DNA of 64,000 nucleotides from contig JAREIK010002428.1 in NCBI GenBank assembly GCA_029783825.1, forward strand, positions 1-64,000, in the 5' to 3' direction. Every line of letters starts with the position of its first letter. Within the stretch, counting starts at the first letter, position 1. Below are positions 36,056 through 48,554 of this stretch, piece after piece. The position numbers and the translations under genes were made by a program. Under the pieces are notes generated by a model, which made no database searches, was not told where the DNA came from, and saw only the letters and a program-made list of their open reading frames with translations. The DNA is from Sapria himalayana. Lineage: Eukaryota; Streptophyta; Magnoliopsida; Malpighiales; Rafflesiaceae.

Positions 36056-38748
36056 TTGCACATATGATGGTTAGTAAACTAACCACCAGAGAAGTTAATT
36101 AACTAGCATAAAGTGTTAATCTACAAGTATAAAGTCAATGTTGTATATTATCTTGAAATATGATCACAATAGCATAAAGCATAATGGCATACAAATTGTA
36201 AGTACTTGCTTCTACTATAGTCCTTCTCTGATTGCTTAAAATATGATCATAATAGTTGAAAGCAATAACATTGATAGTATAAAAAATAGTAGAACTTATA
36301 CTTCTTTTTGTATAAAGGTATCATGCAATTCATACTTAACTTGCCTTTGTCAACTCTTAAGTTCTTTTTAGTTGGATCACTATACCATAAAATGATATTG
36401 ATGAGTTGAGCTTTAATGTGTTTTCTCACCAATATCATATGTGTTTTCTAAATTTAGTTAAAAGAGAGACCAATATTTTTAAAATAAAATTCCTGCATAC
36501 CTGATTTTGTTATGAGTAAAATACCCATCCAAGATAAAAGGTTTATGCACTTTAACATGTATAAGATTGTCCCAATTAGAAGCATCCACCATACTGGTTG
36601 TATTTTGGGGTATAGCCTATATACCATAATATTAGGCATAATAAGGAATATAGAGTTATGTTTGGTCTATTGGGCCAATCAAAAAACAAAGAAAAGGAAA
36701 CATATACATTGTGTAAGAATTTTTATGCACAGAATTTCTCAATATATTGCAAAACACAAAAGGAAAAGATTTTCTCTAACTTTTTTCTCACCCTAGTCTC
36801 AACGATCACAAACCTAAAAAACTCCTTGTATCCATGATCACAAACCTAAAAAAAGAATCAACAAATGAAATGATTTAATCAGTATTACAGAATATGGAAA
36901 ATAAGCATAAACATGGAAAAAATGGGAAATAAGAAAACATCTAATTTCCAACAAATTTTCCTTCCTTAAAATACACAAATGAAAATAATCATTAAATCTT
37001 TATCCATCCAAAGAGTGCTAACGCCTATCAATAGTTCATGGATCAAGCATTCAGGTAAGTAATAAAGATATTTTTGAATTCCCAAACTAAATAACTAGTA
37101 GTAGGCACAAAAATGAAAAAAAAAACTATAAACACTCATGTAATTATGATTATTCCACCCATCTCCATATACCATGAAATACAAAACTTAAGGGGCATTT
37201 GGGTAGTTTTAAATCTAAGCTTTCATAAAAATAAATATGCATATTATTGTTTACTTGCAGTATAGCGACTCCAATGGCACAATCAAAAAATATGAAACCC
37301 TTGAACAAAGTATGAACCGTGACTTTGTGATTAATGATTTAAGTTAACTTGTCGATATAATACAATCTCACTATATTTATGTTTAACTTTCCTTGTATAG
37401 TTCCGGAAGGATTTCTTTCATAACTATAATCATAACCATAATAGCAAAATCACAATCATAACCACCAAAACACCACCCTATATCTTCTTTACCCAAATCA
37501 CAATAGCAAAATCCATATACCAACAAAACTAATTAATTAAAACATAAACAAAAATGCATATGTAGCCCAAATGAAAAACAAAGTAATGCAAATGAAACCT
37601 TAGTAATCCATGCATTGGGCTCTCTAAAAGCTAAACCAGGAAACCTCTATTGTTTATGTACTAGCCATAATAGTCAACTACCTAGATATACTTGAAGGAA
37701 GATTTAAAAAAAATGGAATAGTTTTATTGCATGATCGAACTCAGCACGACCAATAGAATAAATCAAAACATCAATCCACAAGATAATGGAGAATAAAGAT
37801 TAATCATTAATCACAAACACTCTTATTTTCTCCAACAAAGGCCAAAATCAAACAATTCACAAGAAACAAAAAAAAATCGTCGACACTTCTTGGAACAATG
37901 AAAAAAATAATAAGATAATTTAGGGTTGTGTTGATGAGTAGTGGTGATACTTACTTCAATTCGGAGATTTTACTTGCCCATGGTATGAGTAATTATCTAT
38001 GCACAAATATCTCAAACCTCCAAATCAACCTACAGCTGGAGCCTTAGTTCTTCACTAGATGTACACCAAATAATCATGATACCATTTATAATATGTTTTA
38101 GTTCTTATACTCATCCTTGGATAGGAAACGAATTTTCCAATAAATTTTCAAAGCATGTTATTTAATGATACAAAAAAGAAAAAGTTTCTAAAAAGTAGAT
38201 ATTCAAGAGAGCAAATATGCTTATTTATGATTATAGACTTATAGCATCTAAAATAAGGCCATTCATCATCTCACATGTAATATGTATTCATACTTATAAC
38301 AATAAAGCATACTTATTTATGTTGTCTACACTTTGACTTGGGTCTTTGATGTGTACAAATCAGAAAACAATTTCAAAATGGAGCAGCAATTAGAAATGCT
38401 AGACTACTGATATTGTACAGAATATACTAAGAAAAATCATGTTGACAAAAACAAATAAATAAATAAAAAATAAAGAATGAATGAAGAAATTTGGATATAA
38501 AATCTATTTTCAAGTGTAGATTATTCATTGAAATGTTTCTTGTGTCACTAAAGAAAGGATTGTTACACAATTCTTTCCTTAATAAAATACTAGAAACATA
38601 AACTAGTAGAAAATTCCAAACTCATCCCTTCCCATTACATCAAAAGCCAGGTTAATGAGTTAGAAAATGGACAACTAGTGATTATAATAACTTGGGAGAT
38701 AAGTTTACTAGGGTGTTTCACAACAAGATTGCAAAAAAAAAAAAAATA
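36056..38748. other. Intergenic part of element 3 between its two genes
   Basis: About 2.7 kb between the 3' end of TNP2 and the start of the second gene on the minus strand. No protein, RNA or clear repeat was recognised. Short frames (36247-36438, 36454-36639, 36512-36796) have no support. Confidence 0.4.
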
Positions 38749-41308
38749 CTACAAATCAGCAAAGTCTTCATCGTCATCTTCATCTTCTGGTTCATATTCC
38801 AAAACATGTTCAATCTCATCTTCAGATTCAAATTCATCATCTCTTACATTAGCACCAATATCTTCACCATTTAGATCATTTTGAAGACAAAGATCATTGT
38901 CCTCCACCACCTCAATTTGATGTAAATTAATTTAATTATCTTGAAAGGCTAATTCCAGCATTGAAAAAGTTTTCTTTGACAATTCAGGTATCTCTACAAC
39001 TGCCCTCGCTTTAATCTTGCACATAGCTATCAAATCCATTTGGGCTCACCTTAATGAAGGATATGGTACATTATATACCTAGCATGATTGCATTGTAAAG
39101 TATGAATGGTTCATATTTATTAAACCTTCTACTTTGGTTGACTTCTATGAGGCTGTAATTTGGGTGCCTCCTAGTACCAAGCCTTGAAGAGTCAAACCAA
39201 TCATATTTAAATAGAATCGTTATTTTGAATGGATAACCAGGATACTCTAACTCTAATATCTCTATCAATTGACCATAATAATCACTTGCATTCTACCTAT
39301 AGTTTGTACCCTTAATGCAAATACCATCGTTCATGGTAGCTTGGCCAGTCCCTGGGTCTATAGTATGAAATTTGTACCCATTGACAAAGTACATTAGATA
39401 TGACCATGTGGTTCTATTTGGCCTTTCAGAAGAGCCTTTACAAAGATATTTGCCACATTGTTACTTGGATTACATGCATGTTTATTTAAAAAATAGTAAT
39501 GTCAATATGTAATTGATTTTAACTATTTTCTTATGAAAAATTATGCAGGAAAGGAAATACTCTTACATAAAGTTTGAACAATTCAACAAAATTATTATTG
39601 AGCATTTGATCAATGTCAACATCACTAATTATTGGATCTTTTTCATGTAGCTTGAGAATGTAACTACTTCAAATGGTGCAACCTCAACACAATTCAAAAG
39701 AATATAGGTTTGAGCATCCCGAAGTTCCTTGGCATCAATTGGCTCAGGCTTTGCAGTTCGATAAGAAGATCCAGGATACTTGAATATTGACAAATTACCT
39801 TCTATTGGAATAGAAACCCCCTCATCATCATTACAAGGCACATTCTACTGTCTTGTGTGAACATGTGATTCAAAGTAATGCGAACAAAAGTTTGATGCTT
39901 CTTCAACTAAATATGTATTACATATTGAACCCTCAACTCGAGCCTTATTACCGACATTTTTTTTCAAATGACAAAGGAACCTACACACACAAACACACAC
40001 ACACAACACACACACACACACACACACACACTATATATATATATATATGTATGTATATGACATTAATTAATTCTTTTCATATGTTATTAACATCAAATAT
40101 CAAGGAAATTGAAAATTTTATATTAGAAGTTAGTACCTCTCAAATAGATATATCCAACAAACCTATACTAGGCTTGCTATCCTTGCCTCATATGGGATGT
40201 GAACAGGCAAATATTTCATTGAGTCAAAAAAAGCAGGAAAAAATATTCTCTCTAACTTTCATAGAATTTTTGAAATTTCTAACTATAATCTTCTTATATA
40301 TTCCTCCATGATTTTTGTACACGCAAAGTCTTTAAAGGATAAGCTCAACTTAGTTAGTGGTTCCCAAACATTCATTTGCATCAAATTCTAAAATGCTATT
40401 GGGATTAACCTCTACATAAAAACATGACAGTCATGACTTTTCATACCAAAAGGTTTGTACTTTTTAAGTCCACACATCATCCCATATTTGACATATAGAC
40501 ATCAAGAAATTTGAGATTTTTTACCCATTCACATATAGCTTGCTTACCATCTTATCCAAAGGGTAGCTTCCCTTTGAATATTTATCATTAGCATTCTTCT
40601 CTAAATCTTTTCGTCGGTAATATCAAATCCTTCCTAGTTTTGATGTTGTATTTTGTTTTGCCCTCAATGTTCATGATAGTACTGAAGACATTTTCAAACA
40701 CAATTTTTTCTATGTGTGTTACATTGAGATTATGATGAATCAGATTGGTACTCCTATAAGGCAAATCCAAAAATATACTACATTTTCTCCAACCCCAACT
40801 GCAAGTTTTACAAATGTTGCTATTGATCTTTTCTGTTTCAGCTTCAGTTACCTTTCTAAGTCCCAACATCTTGATGTGCTCTAAAATTTCTGTTCCATAC
40901 CTAATAATAGGTGACCGGGAAGAAATTGTTTTATTTTTAATAAAGTGGTTTTTATTTCATCTGAAGGAGTGATTATGACGTAGAAATTTTCAATGATTAT
41001 CGAACCATGATGTCTAATGACAATTTGGGAGTGAAAATGTATCTAAGTACTCCATACAATGCATACAAGCTAATTTACCCATTATGCTTCATCCAAACAA
41101 TATTTATTTTGCCGGAAAGTCACTAATAGTTCACAACAAAGATGTTCTCATTTAAAAATTCTATTTTTGAGACACATAATATGTTTCAACAACTATCTCC
41201 CACAAGTGTTTCAATTCAGCTATAAGTAGGGAAGAAAACATTTATCTTATGCTTAGGGTTGTTCGGCCTAGGTATAATTACTAACAAGAAAACATGAGGC
41301 TCTTTCAT
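38749..41308 (-). pseudogene. TNP2: TNP2-type transposase of element 3, N-terminus cut off by element 4
   Basis: On the minus strand the frame resumes directly at the element 4 junction with MKEPHVFLLVIIPRPNNPKH, the central TNP2 core motif. Downstream come LGLRKVTEAETEKIN and NLIHHNLNVTHIEKIVFENV (40869-40640), the DUF4218-type FGMKSHDCHVFM (about 40455-40415), the linker NKARVEGSICNTYLVEEAS (about 39950-39895), LNCVEVAPFE (about 39690) and the DUF4216 region EILELEYPGYPF with YDWFDSS and NQSRRFNKYEPFI (39268-39095). The acidic tail (EDEIEHVLEYEPEDEDDDED) stops at 38749-38751. Several stops and frame changes were present or arose later. The missing N-terminal half includes the transposase-associated domain and the WH-motif region. 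Confidence 0.87.
39982..40048. repeat. CA/TA microsatellite inside the TNP2 gene of element 3
   Basis: CA repeats at 39982-40031 run into TA repeats at 40032-40048. It lies between exon-like blocks, so it was probably intronic. Confidence 0.9.
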
Positions 41309-42160
41309 CACTACTAAAAATTATGATAATATCGACCGAAATACTGACAAACAAATTTGGTCGGTAATTGATATCTAAAACACGACTAGTTAGCGACCAA
41401 AAAAGGATATAGAAAAAAAAATTCTACCGACCAAATTTGTGACAAAATACTGACCATAATTACCAACCAAATATTTTTGGTCAAAAATCGGTTTGTAAAA
41501 TGGTTATCGAATATATTACCGACCATTTAACGACCTATCATTATAATTAATTAGTATAGTATTTTTTCCAAATTATTTATGGCTTAGCACATACCGATCA
41601 TTTACCAATCAAATATATAGGGCGGTAATTACTAACCAATTCACGACCAATTTAGAGATCCAAATAGGCGCATCAGAGAAAAATACTTCCGATCATATTT
41701 CCGATCAATTAAGGACCATATATTACAGATCAAATTTATTTTGTGGGTAATATGGTCTGTAAATAAAAAAGGAATTAGAGAAAAATATTCCCAAAAGATT
41801 ACCGAACATTTAACGACCAAAAATATATAACAATTAAAAATTGTCGGTAAAGTAGTAATCCAATATATTTATAACGTCGTAATTACTGACCAAACTATTG
41901 ACTGAATATTTAGGTCGGTAATTACTGATCATTTCACGACCAAATACCGACCATAACTCCCTACCAAAATATTTTTGGTCGGAAATTAGTCAGTAAATTA
42001 TGATGGAAATAGCAAATAGAAATTGCCAACTAATTACCGACCAATTAATGACCAAAAACATATTACCATTTAAATTGGTCGATAAATTGGACTTCCAAAT
42101 ACTTATAGACTTTTTTCATCGACCTTTAACCAACCATAATTTTGGTCGGTAATTCAATGT
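41309..42160. repeat. Element 4 left terminal and subterminal repeats
   Basis: Dozens of copies of TTACCGACC/GGTCGGTAA and near variants (GACCATTTAACGACC, TTTTTGGTCGG) in both orientations. Many form short palindromes (for example GGTCGGTAATTACTGACC), the expected layout for binding sites of the second gene product. Confidence 0.85.
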
Positions 42161-42589
42161 TTTTATTTTTTTGATTTGAAAATTATTTGCTAAGTCATTA
42201 TAACCTAAATCATCGAAACTCCGTCATTTTTTTTGAATCAAAGCCGACTATAAGCATGAAATCGCATAAATTTGATATTTCTTCTGAATCCAAGTAAGTT
42301 TTTCTTGTCCTTCACCTTCAAATTGCATATACACATCTCCATCTCTCAGAATTATATATAGTCATTCAGAATTTCATTTTTGAGTATATTTGGGAATTAC
42401 ATTTTTTCTCCTCTGAATTTTTAATTTTTGCTTCAATTTCATTTAACCTGACATGATTTTTACTCGGCACAATTAATCAAACTATAATTTTTCATTTTTT
42501 AAAATTTGTTCATCTACTGTTTATATTTTTAGGATTTTAGTTATTTTGATTTCAATTATATGATGTTTGCATCCGAATAATATTAATGG
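42161..42589. other. Spacer in element 4
   Basis: No gene or repeat recognised. About 42180-42330 is less A+T-rich and could be leader sequence of the transposase unit (inference). Confidence 0.3.
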
Positions 42590-42991
42590 TAATGGTTTAT
42601 ATTTATATAATCGTATGAAATTATGAATAAATGTCAATACTTTAATATATATTATGATTTATGTTTAATCAAACTTTTAGTTACTGTTAATCTTAATTAA
42701 TATCTATATTAGTATATATAAACTTTTATAGATTTATATAATCGAATGATATTCTGTACAAATTTCTATACTTTAATATATATATAAATGGATTATTTTA
42801 TAAATATACATTGGTATATTTATATAAACATATAATTATATACATATAATTATATATATATATATTTATATTTATACATATGTATTAATGTTTATACATT
42901 TCTATATAAAATTTACATTAAACTATCCATGTATATATTTTCTTATATAACAATTATGTAATATTAAATGATTATACAATTTTGTAAATAT

Positions 42992-43032
<41 letters not shown>

Positions 43033-43410
43033 TTTTATTTATTTATTTATTTATTTATTTATACATATGTATTAATGTTTATACATTTCTATATAAAATT
43101 TACATTAAACTATCCATGCATATATTTTCTTATATAACAATTATGTAATATTAAATGATTATACAATTTTGTAAATATTTATATTACATATTATTTTTTA
43201 TATAAATATAGAATATTTATAATGTTTATATAAAAGTGATATATATACTATATATTATTTATAAAAGTATTACATATAAATATAATAATATTTAAGTAAC
43301 TTTACACAAATATTTTATTCACAAATATTATATAGATACACGTTTTTAATTATATAATCATATGTCATTTTATGTAAAAGTATTTATAACTATATTTATA
43401 AGAAAGTTAA
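42590..43410. repeat. A+T-rich dispersed module, copy C, with an internal duplication
   Basis: Shares the ordered phrases of copies A and B (AATATATATTATGATTTA, ATTTACATTAAACTATCCATG, ACACGTTTTTAATTATATA, ATCATATGTCATT). It is longer because 42871-43000 is repeated at 43058-43187, separated by CA and TTTA microsatellites. Confidence 0.72.
42871..43187. repeat. 130-bp near-identical direct duplication around CA/TTTA microsatellites
   Basis: 42871-43000 and 43058-43187 differ at about one base (CCATGTATATA against CCATGCATATA). The 57-bp spacer consists of CA repeats, a short TA run and TTTA repeats. Confidence 0.88.
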
Positions 43411-43619
43411 CTACTTTTCTAACTATATTTATAACTTTATTTAACTACATTGTAACTATATAATAATGTATAACTATATGAATAATTCTATATAACTATA
43501 TTTCTAAAAAAATACATTATATGTATACTAATATATAACTATTTATAATTATATTTTACTAAATGTATACCTATATAAATGTTAAATATAATTATATCTT
43601 TAACTACATGCATATTTAT

Positions 43620-45310
43620 AACTATATGTGTATAACAATATATAAATATTTGTATAAATATGTAACGCTCTATATAATTAAATATAACAATATTTGTAAC
43701 TATATATACATATATGTATTCATATAATTAAATTAAAATATTTGTTTATAATGTTGTATATATTTATGTATGACTACTTATCACTACTTGTATTAATATA
43801 TTTATATATAACTATTTGTTTAATTATATAACTATTTATAACTATATATATTATATGTAAAATAATATTTAACTATAAATATTTGTATCTTACTATGTGT
43901 ATAAAATTAAAAGTTTTATGCATAATTATATTTAAATATTAAATTTACAACTTATATTTAATATATATTTGTATATAGTAGTATATAAAAAAGTATTTTA
44001 CTATATGTATACCTATACATAACTATATGTAATAATATATAAAATAAAATTAACAAATATATAAACCTACAAGTATAAATATATGTTTAACAATGTGTAA
44101 CTATATGTATAGTCATAAGTAACAATATTTATAATTACATATATAACAACATACAACATTATGTTAAACTATATGTGTATAACTATATATAAATATTTGT
44201 ATAACTAAATAAATGTCTATATAATTATATATAACTATATTTGTAACTGTATATACATTTATGTATTAATATAATAAAAGCAAAAAATTTTTTATGATGT
44301 TGTTTATATTTATGTATAACCACTGATAACTACTTGTATGAATAAATCAATATATAACTAAATGTTTTATTATATTTAACTATTTATAACTATATATATT
44401 ATATGTAAAATAATATATAACTATAAATAATTGTATCTTACTATGTGTATAACTTTAAAAGTTTTATGCATAATGATATTTAAATATTAAATTTACAGCA
44501 TATTTTAAACTATATTTGTATATAGTAGTATATACAAAAGTAATTTACTATATCTCTACCTATACTTAACAATATGTATAGATATAAAAAATTAAATTAA
44601 CAAATATATAATCCTACATGTATAAATATATGTTTAACTATATGTGTAACTATATGTATAACCACATGTAACTATATTTATAATTACATGTATAACAACA
44701 TACAACATTATTTTAAACTATATGTGTATGACTAAATATAAATTTTTGTATAAGTAAATAAATGTCTATAATTTTATATAACTATATATACATTTTTTTA
44801 TTAATATAATTAAAGCAAAATATTTTTTTATAACAGTGTTTATATTTATGTATAACTACTTATAACTACTTGTATGAATGTATCTTTATATAACTATATG
44901 TTTATTTATATATAACTATTTATAACTTTATATATTATATGTAAAATTATATATAACTATAAATAATTGTATCTTACTATGTGTATAACTTTAAAAGTTT
45001 TATGCAAAATTATATTTAAATATTAAATTTATAGCTTATATTTAACATATATTTGAATAGTATTATAGTAATGTATAACTATACATTACTATATGTATAA
45101 ATATATAAAATTAAATGAACAAAAATATAAACCTACATGTATCAATATACGATTAACTATATGTGTAACTATATGTATAACCACATGTAACTATATATAT
45201 AATTACATGTATAACAACATACAACATTATTTTAAACTATGTGTGTATAACTATATATAAATATTTGTATATCTAAATTAATGCCTATATAATTATATAT
45301 AACTATAATT
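43620..45310. repeat. Tandem A+T-rich repeat, ~540-bp unit, about three copies
   Basis: Landmark phrases recur in order: TACTATGTGTATAA at 43891, 44439 and 44975; ACAACATACAACATTAT at about 44147, 44693 and 45211; AGTTTTATGCA after each first landmark. Spacings are 548 and 536, then 546 and 518 bp. It lies directly upstream of the transposase start. Confidence 0.85.
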
Positions 45311-45337
45311 AAAGACAATTGCTTGTGTTAAATAAAA

Positions 45338-45461
45338 TGATTTTTTTAACTAGTTATGGAAGATGATCGTGAATGGATGTACAATGGTCGAATTGTGCAT
45401 GGAATTGTGAATGGATTTACAATGATTTCTTTTAACTAGTTATGGAAGATAATCGTGAATG
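45338..45461. repeat. 85-bp-spaced duplication of the transposase start region
   Basis: TGATTTTTTTAACTAGTTAT followed by GGAAGATGATCGTGAATG (45338 on) recurs at 45423 with two or three changes. Both copies include the ATGGAAGAT start, so the 5' end of the gene is partly doubled. Confidence 0.8.
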
Positions 45462-48400
45462 ATTTTTTAATAGTTGTAAAATAAGTGGGCATGCTCGGTA
45501 CAAGCAAAATGTTTGGGGTTCTGGAAAGAAATTGTATATACATAAGTTGAAAGTGACATATAAAAAGATGCACTATTGTCCAATAACACCTAGGTTGCAG
45601 AGATTGTAAGCATCAACCACAACAGCTAATGAAATGATGTGACATTCATAGCACCATATGGATGACGGTAAGATGTGTCACCTTGCTGATGCACCTGCCT
45701 GGAAACATTTTGATGGTGTTTTCCTAATTTTTTTTGAAGTTCGAAATGTTAGACTAGAATTATTTGCTGATGGTTTTCAGCCATTTGGTCAATTAGGACA
45801 GCAATATTCTTTGTGGCCTGTGGTGGTGACCCCGTATAATTTACCTCTAGACTTATGTATGAATGAGGAATTTATGTTTTTGACTATGATAGTGTCGGCA
45901 CCTACGAATCCAAAGGAAAAGATAGATATTTTCTTGTAGCCATTGATAGTAGAGTTGAAAAGTATTTGGGGTGTTGGGGTTCAAATTTATGATATTTCCA
46001 AACTGCAAAATTTTCAGATGCGAGCTACCCTCAAGTAGACCATAAATGACTTTCCAGTGTATTCTATGATGTCTGGGGGGAGTACAACTGGTATATTAGC
46101 ATATCCACATTGTATGGAAAATTAAGATACTTTTAGATTAATTAAGATCTGAAAATAGTCATGGTTCGACAACCATCAGAAGTTTTTGCCCATTAATCAT
46201 ACGTATCGACGTAAAAACTAAAGACTTCATTAAGAATAGAAAGGTTACTAAACAATTCTCGGGGATTAGATTTGGGGATGAAATTCTGTAAGAATTGAAT
46301 AAAAGAGGGTTGAGGAAGGTAATAGATGTTGATGCTGAGGTTGTGAATGTAGCTATATCTAAGACTTGTGGGTGGAATAAGAGAAGTATTCACTAGATTT
46401 GCCATACTGGTGTGAACACTTGCTTAGGCACAATCTTGATGTTATTCATATCAAGAAGAATGTGTTTTCCAATATTTTAAATACAATCTTTAATATTCCA
46501 GGAAAAACTAAGGACACTTATAAATCAAGAGATGAGTTATATAAATATTGTTGTCATCCTCAATTTACAAAAATTCTTATCACCAATAAATATCTTGATG
46601 TGCCATTTGTTCTGAATAAATCACAGAAAAAAGTTATGTTGGAGTGGGTAAAATAACTTAGATTTTCAGATGGGTATGCTTCTAATCTGGGGAGATGTGT
46701 GGATATGAAAAAACTTAAGATGTTTTGCATTAAGTGTCATGCTTGTCATGTATTCATACAAAGGTTATTACCAATCGTTCTTTGAGAATTCCTCCCTAAT
46801 ACAATATGGGAGCCCATACCTGAGATTTCTTTATTCTTCAAGCAACTGACTTTTCTTCATTGATTGATGAGGAGTTGAGGAATCTAGATGAATAGATTCT
46901 AGTTATCTTATGCAATCTTGAGAAAATCTTCCCGCCTAGTTTTTTTTGACTCAATGGAAAATCTTCTAGTGTACTTGGCTTACGAAGCTATGATTGATGG
47001 TCCTGTCCATTATCGTTGGATTTATCCTCTAGAAAGGTTATATTAATTTACTAAACCAATTCTTTTTCTATATATATATTTATATATACACAAAAATGAC
47101 TTGTAATTTCAATAATTTTTTGTAAATACTTGATGAAAATAATGCATACAATAATGAATAAGGTTCAGGTTAAGAGTTCTATATCAATAGGTTATATTAT
47201 GGATGAGGCTACAAAATTTATATCATTTTATTTCAAACAAGGAGATCTAACTCATCCACTTAAGGAAAAGCGGAATGAGGTTTATCTTTATGACAATGTA
47301 GATAATGAAATGTTTGAAATTTTCAAGCCTTTGGGTAATGAAATTGATGCTGAAGGTAAAAGATATCTAGTCGACTATGAATATATAGCAGCTCATCTAA
47401 ATGTCCTATTGAATTGTCTAGAGGTTCAACCATTCTTTGAGTAAGTATTTTCTAATAGTCAAATGATATCTATTATTCATTATAATTTACTATTTCCTAT
47501 CAATGTATCAATTATTTTTAATTTCTTTTCTAGTTATTTTGTTATAGATAAACATAAAGAATTTCCAAACATGAATGAAGAAGTAATTAATGCTATGACG
47601 GAAAAAGAATTTTCATCATTTTTTGAAAAATACGTATGTTTACTTATAATAAGAATCACTAAATAATTGTATTGTTCTAATAAAAATTTATAATTGTAAT
47701 CTAAATAATCAACTTAATTTTTATTGCACGTTCATAATCATGCAAATAAAATTCCCAATAATTATCTTCAATGTATAGCATGATGTCCCCTAAGAGAGGT
47801 TAAAACGTACAATGGTTACTGTTTGAATTGCTTTAAATTTCACACTAAATCATATGGTAGCTTCCGGGCAATAGATAATACGAGGGTATTCATTAAAGGT
47901 TCTATATACAATGAAACTAAATATGACTATTATGGGACTCAGGTCAAAGTGATCGAGTTAGAATTTGAAGCCCTCACAGTTAAAAAACCATGGTATTCAA
48001 ATGTGAATAGTTCGATCCAACACCACATGTTGATATTGTTGTCCATCCTCGATATAAACTTGTCAATGTGCACGATAAAAAATGATTCAGCAAGTACAAA
48101 CCTTTTGTCTTAGTAGTACAAGTATCATAGGTTTATTATTGTGAATATTCGGGTCGGACCAGTCCTAGAAATGATTGGAAAGTTGTGTGCAAGATAAAAG
48201 TAATGGCTCAAATTGACATCCCCACATCACCAAGTACTTATTTCATAGAACCAGCTTTTCAAGATGATGACAATGATATTATAATTGAAGTTGTGGTGGG
48301 TACGAAGACGTCCTTTTAGTCACATCTTCTGAGATGGATACAAGTGGGGATGTAGATGTTGATGATAATTTAATTGATTATGAGGAAGAAATGAGTGATG

Positions 48401-48480
48401 AAGAGGAGTTTGAAAATGATGTTAGTACATTTGAAGAAGAAGACGAACCAGATTTGAATGATTTTGATGAGAATGAGTAG
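45356..48480 (+). pseudogene. TNP2: TNP2-type CACTA transposase of element 4, decayed
   Basis: The ATG at 45356 opens MEDDREWMYNGR, the usual start of the transposase-associated domain; the rest of that domain is largely deleted. The TNP2 core is well kept: HMDDGKMCHLADAPAWKHF, VRLELFADGFQPFGQLGQQY, SLWPVVVTPYNLPLDLCMNE (45658-45850), then the region of GVQIYDISKLQNFQMRA and PVYSMMSGGSTTGILAYPHC (about 45970-46120), and HNLDVIHIKKNVFSN (46429). The DUF4218 region (46640-47040) includes FSDGYASNLGRCVDMKKLK, FIQRLLPIVL and VYLAYEAMIDGPVHYRWIYP. The C-terminal part has VQVKSSISIGYIMDEATKF (47160), the DUF4216 region NGYCLNCFKFHTKSYGSF and VFIKGSIYNETKYDYYGTQ (47815-48110), and an acidic tail ending at 48478-48480. 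Several stops and frame changes break it. Relative to elements 2 and 3 the core is the best preserved. Confidence 0.9.
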
Positions 48481-48554
48481 ACAGTGAGATTTATGTTATT
48501 TTAATTGTTAATCATTTTTGTTTATTTACATTTCCTTATGTATTTTTTATAGGT

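Larger units (their letters stand above)
33191..41308 (-). mobile_element. CACTA element 3 (minus strand), 5' half missing
   Basis: The genes run on the minus strand, so the 3' end of the element lies at 33191. That tip reads TAGTACAAAAAAAC, a mutated form of CACTACAAAAAAAC. The next ~530 bp hold many inverted copies of CATCTCTAAT and GAGACGAAA-type motifs. The second gene (33990-36055) and the C-terminal part of TNP2 (38749-41308) follow. At 41308/41309 the TNP2 frame is cut by the CACTA tip of element 4. The remaining TNP2 N-terminus and the 5' terminal repeats of element 3 are not found beyond element 4 in this window. Confidence 0.8.
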
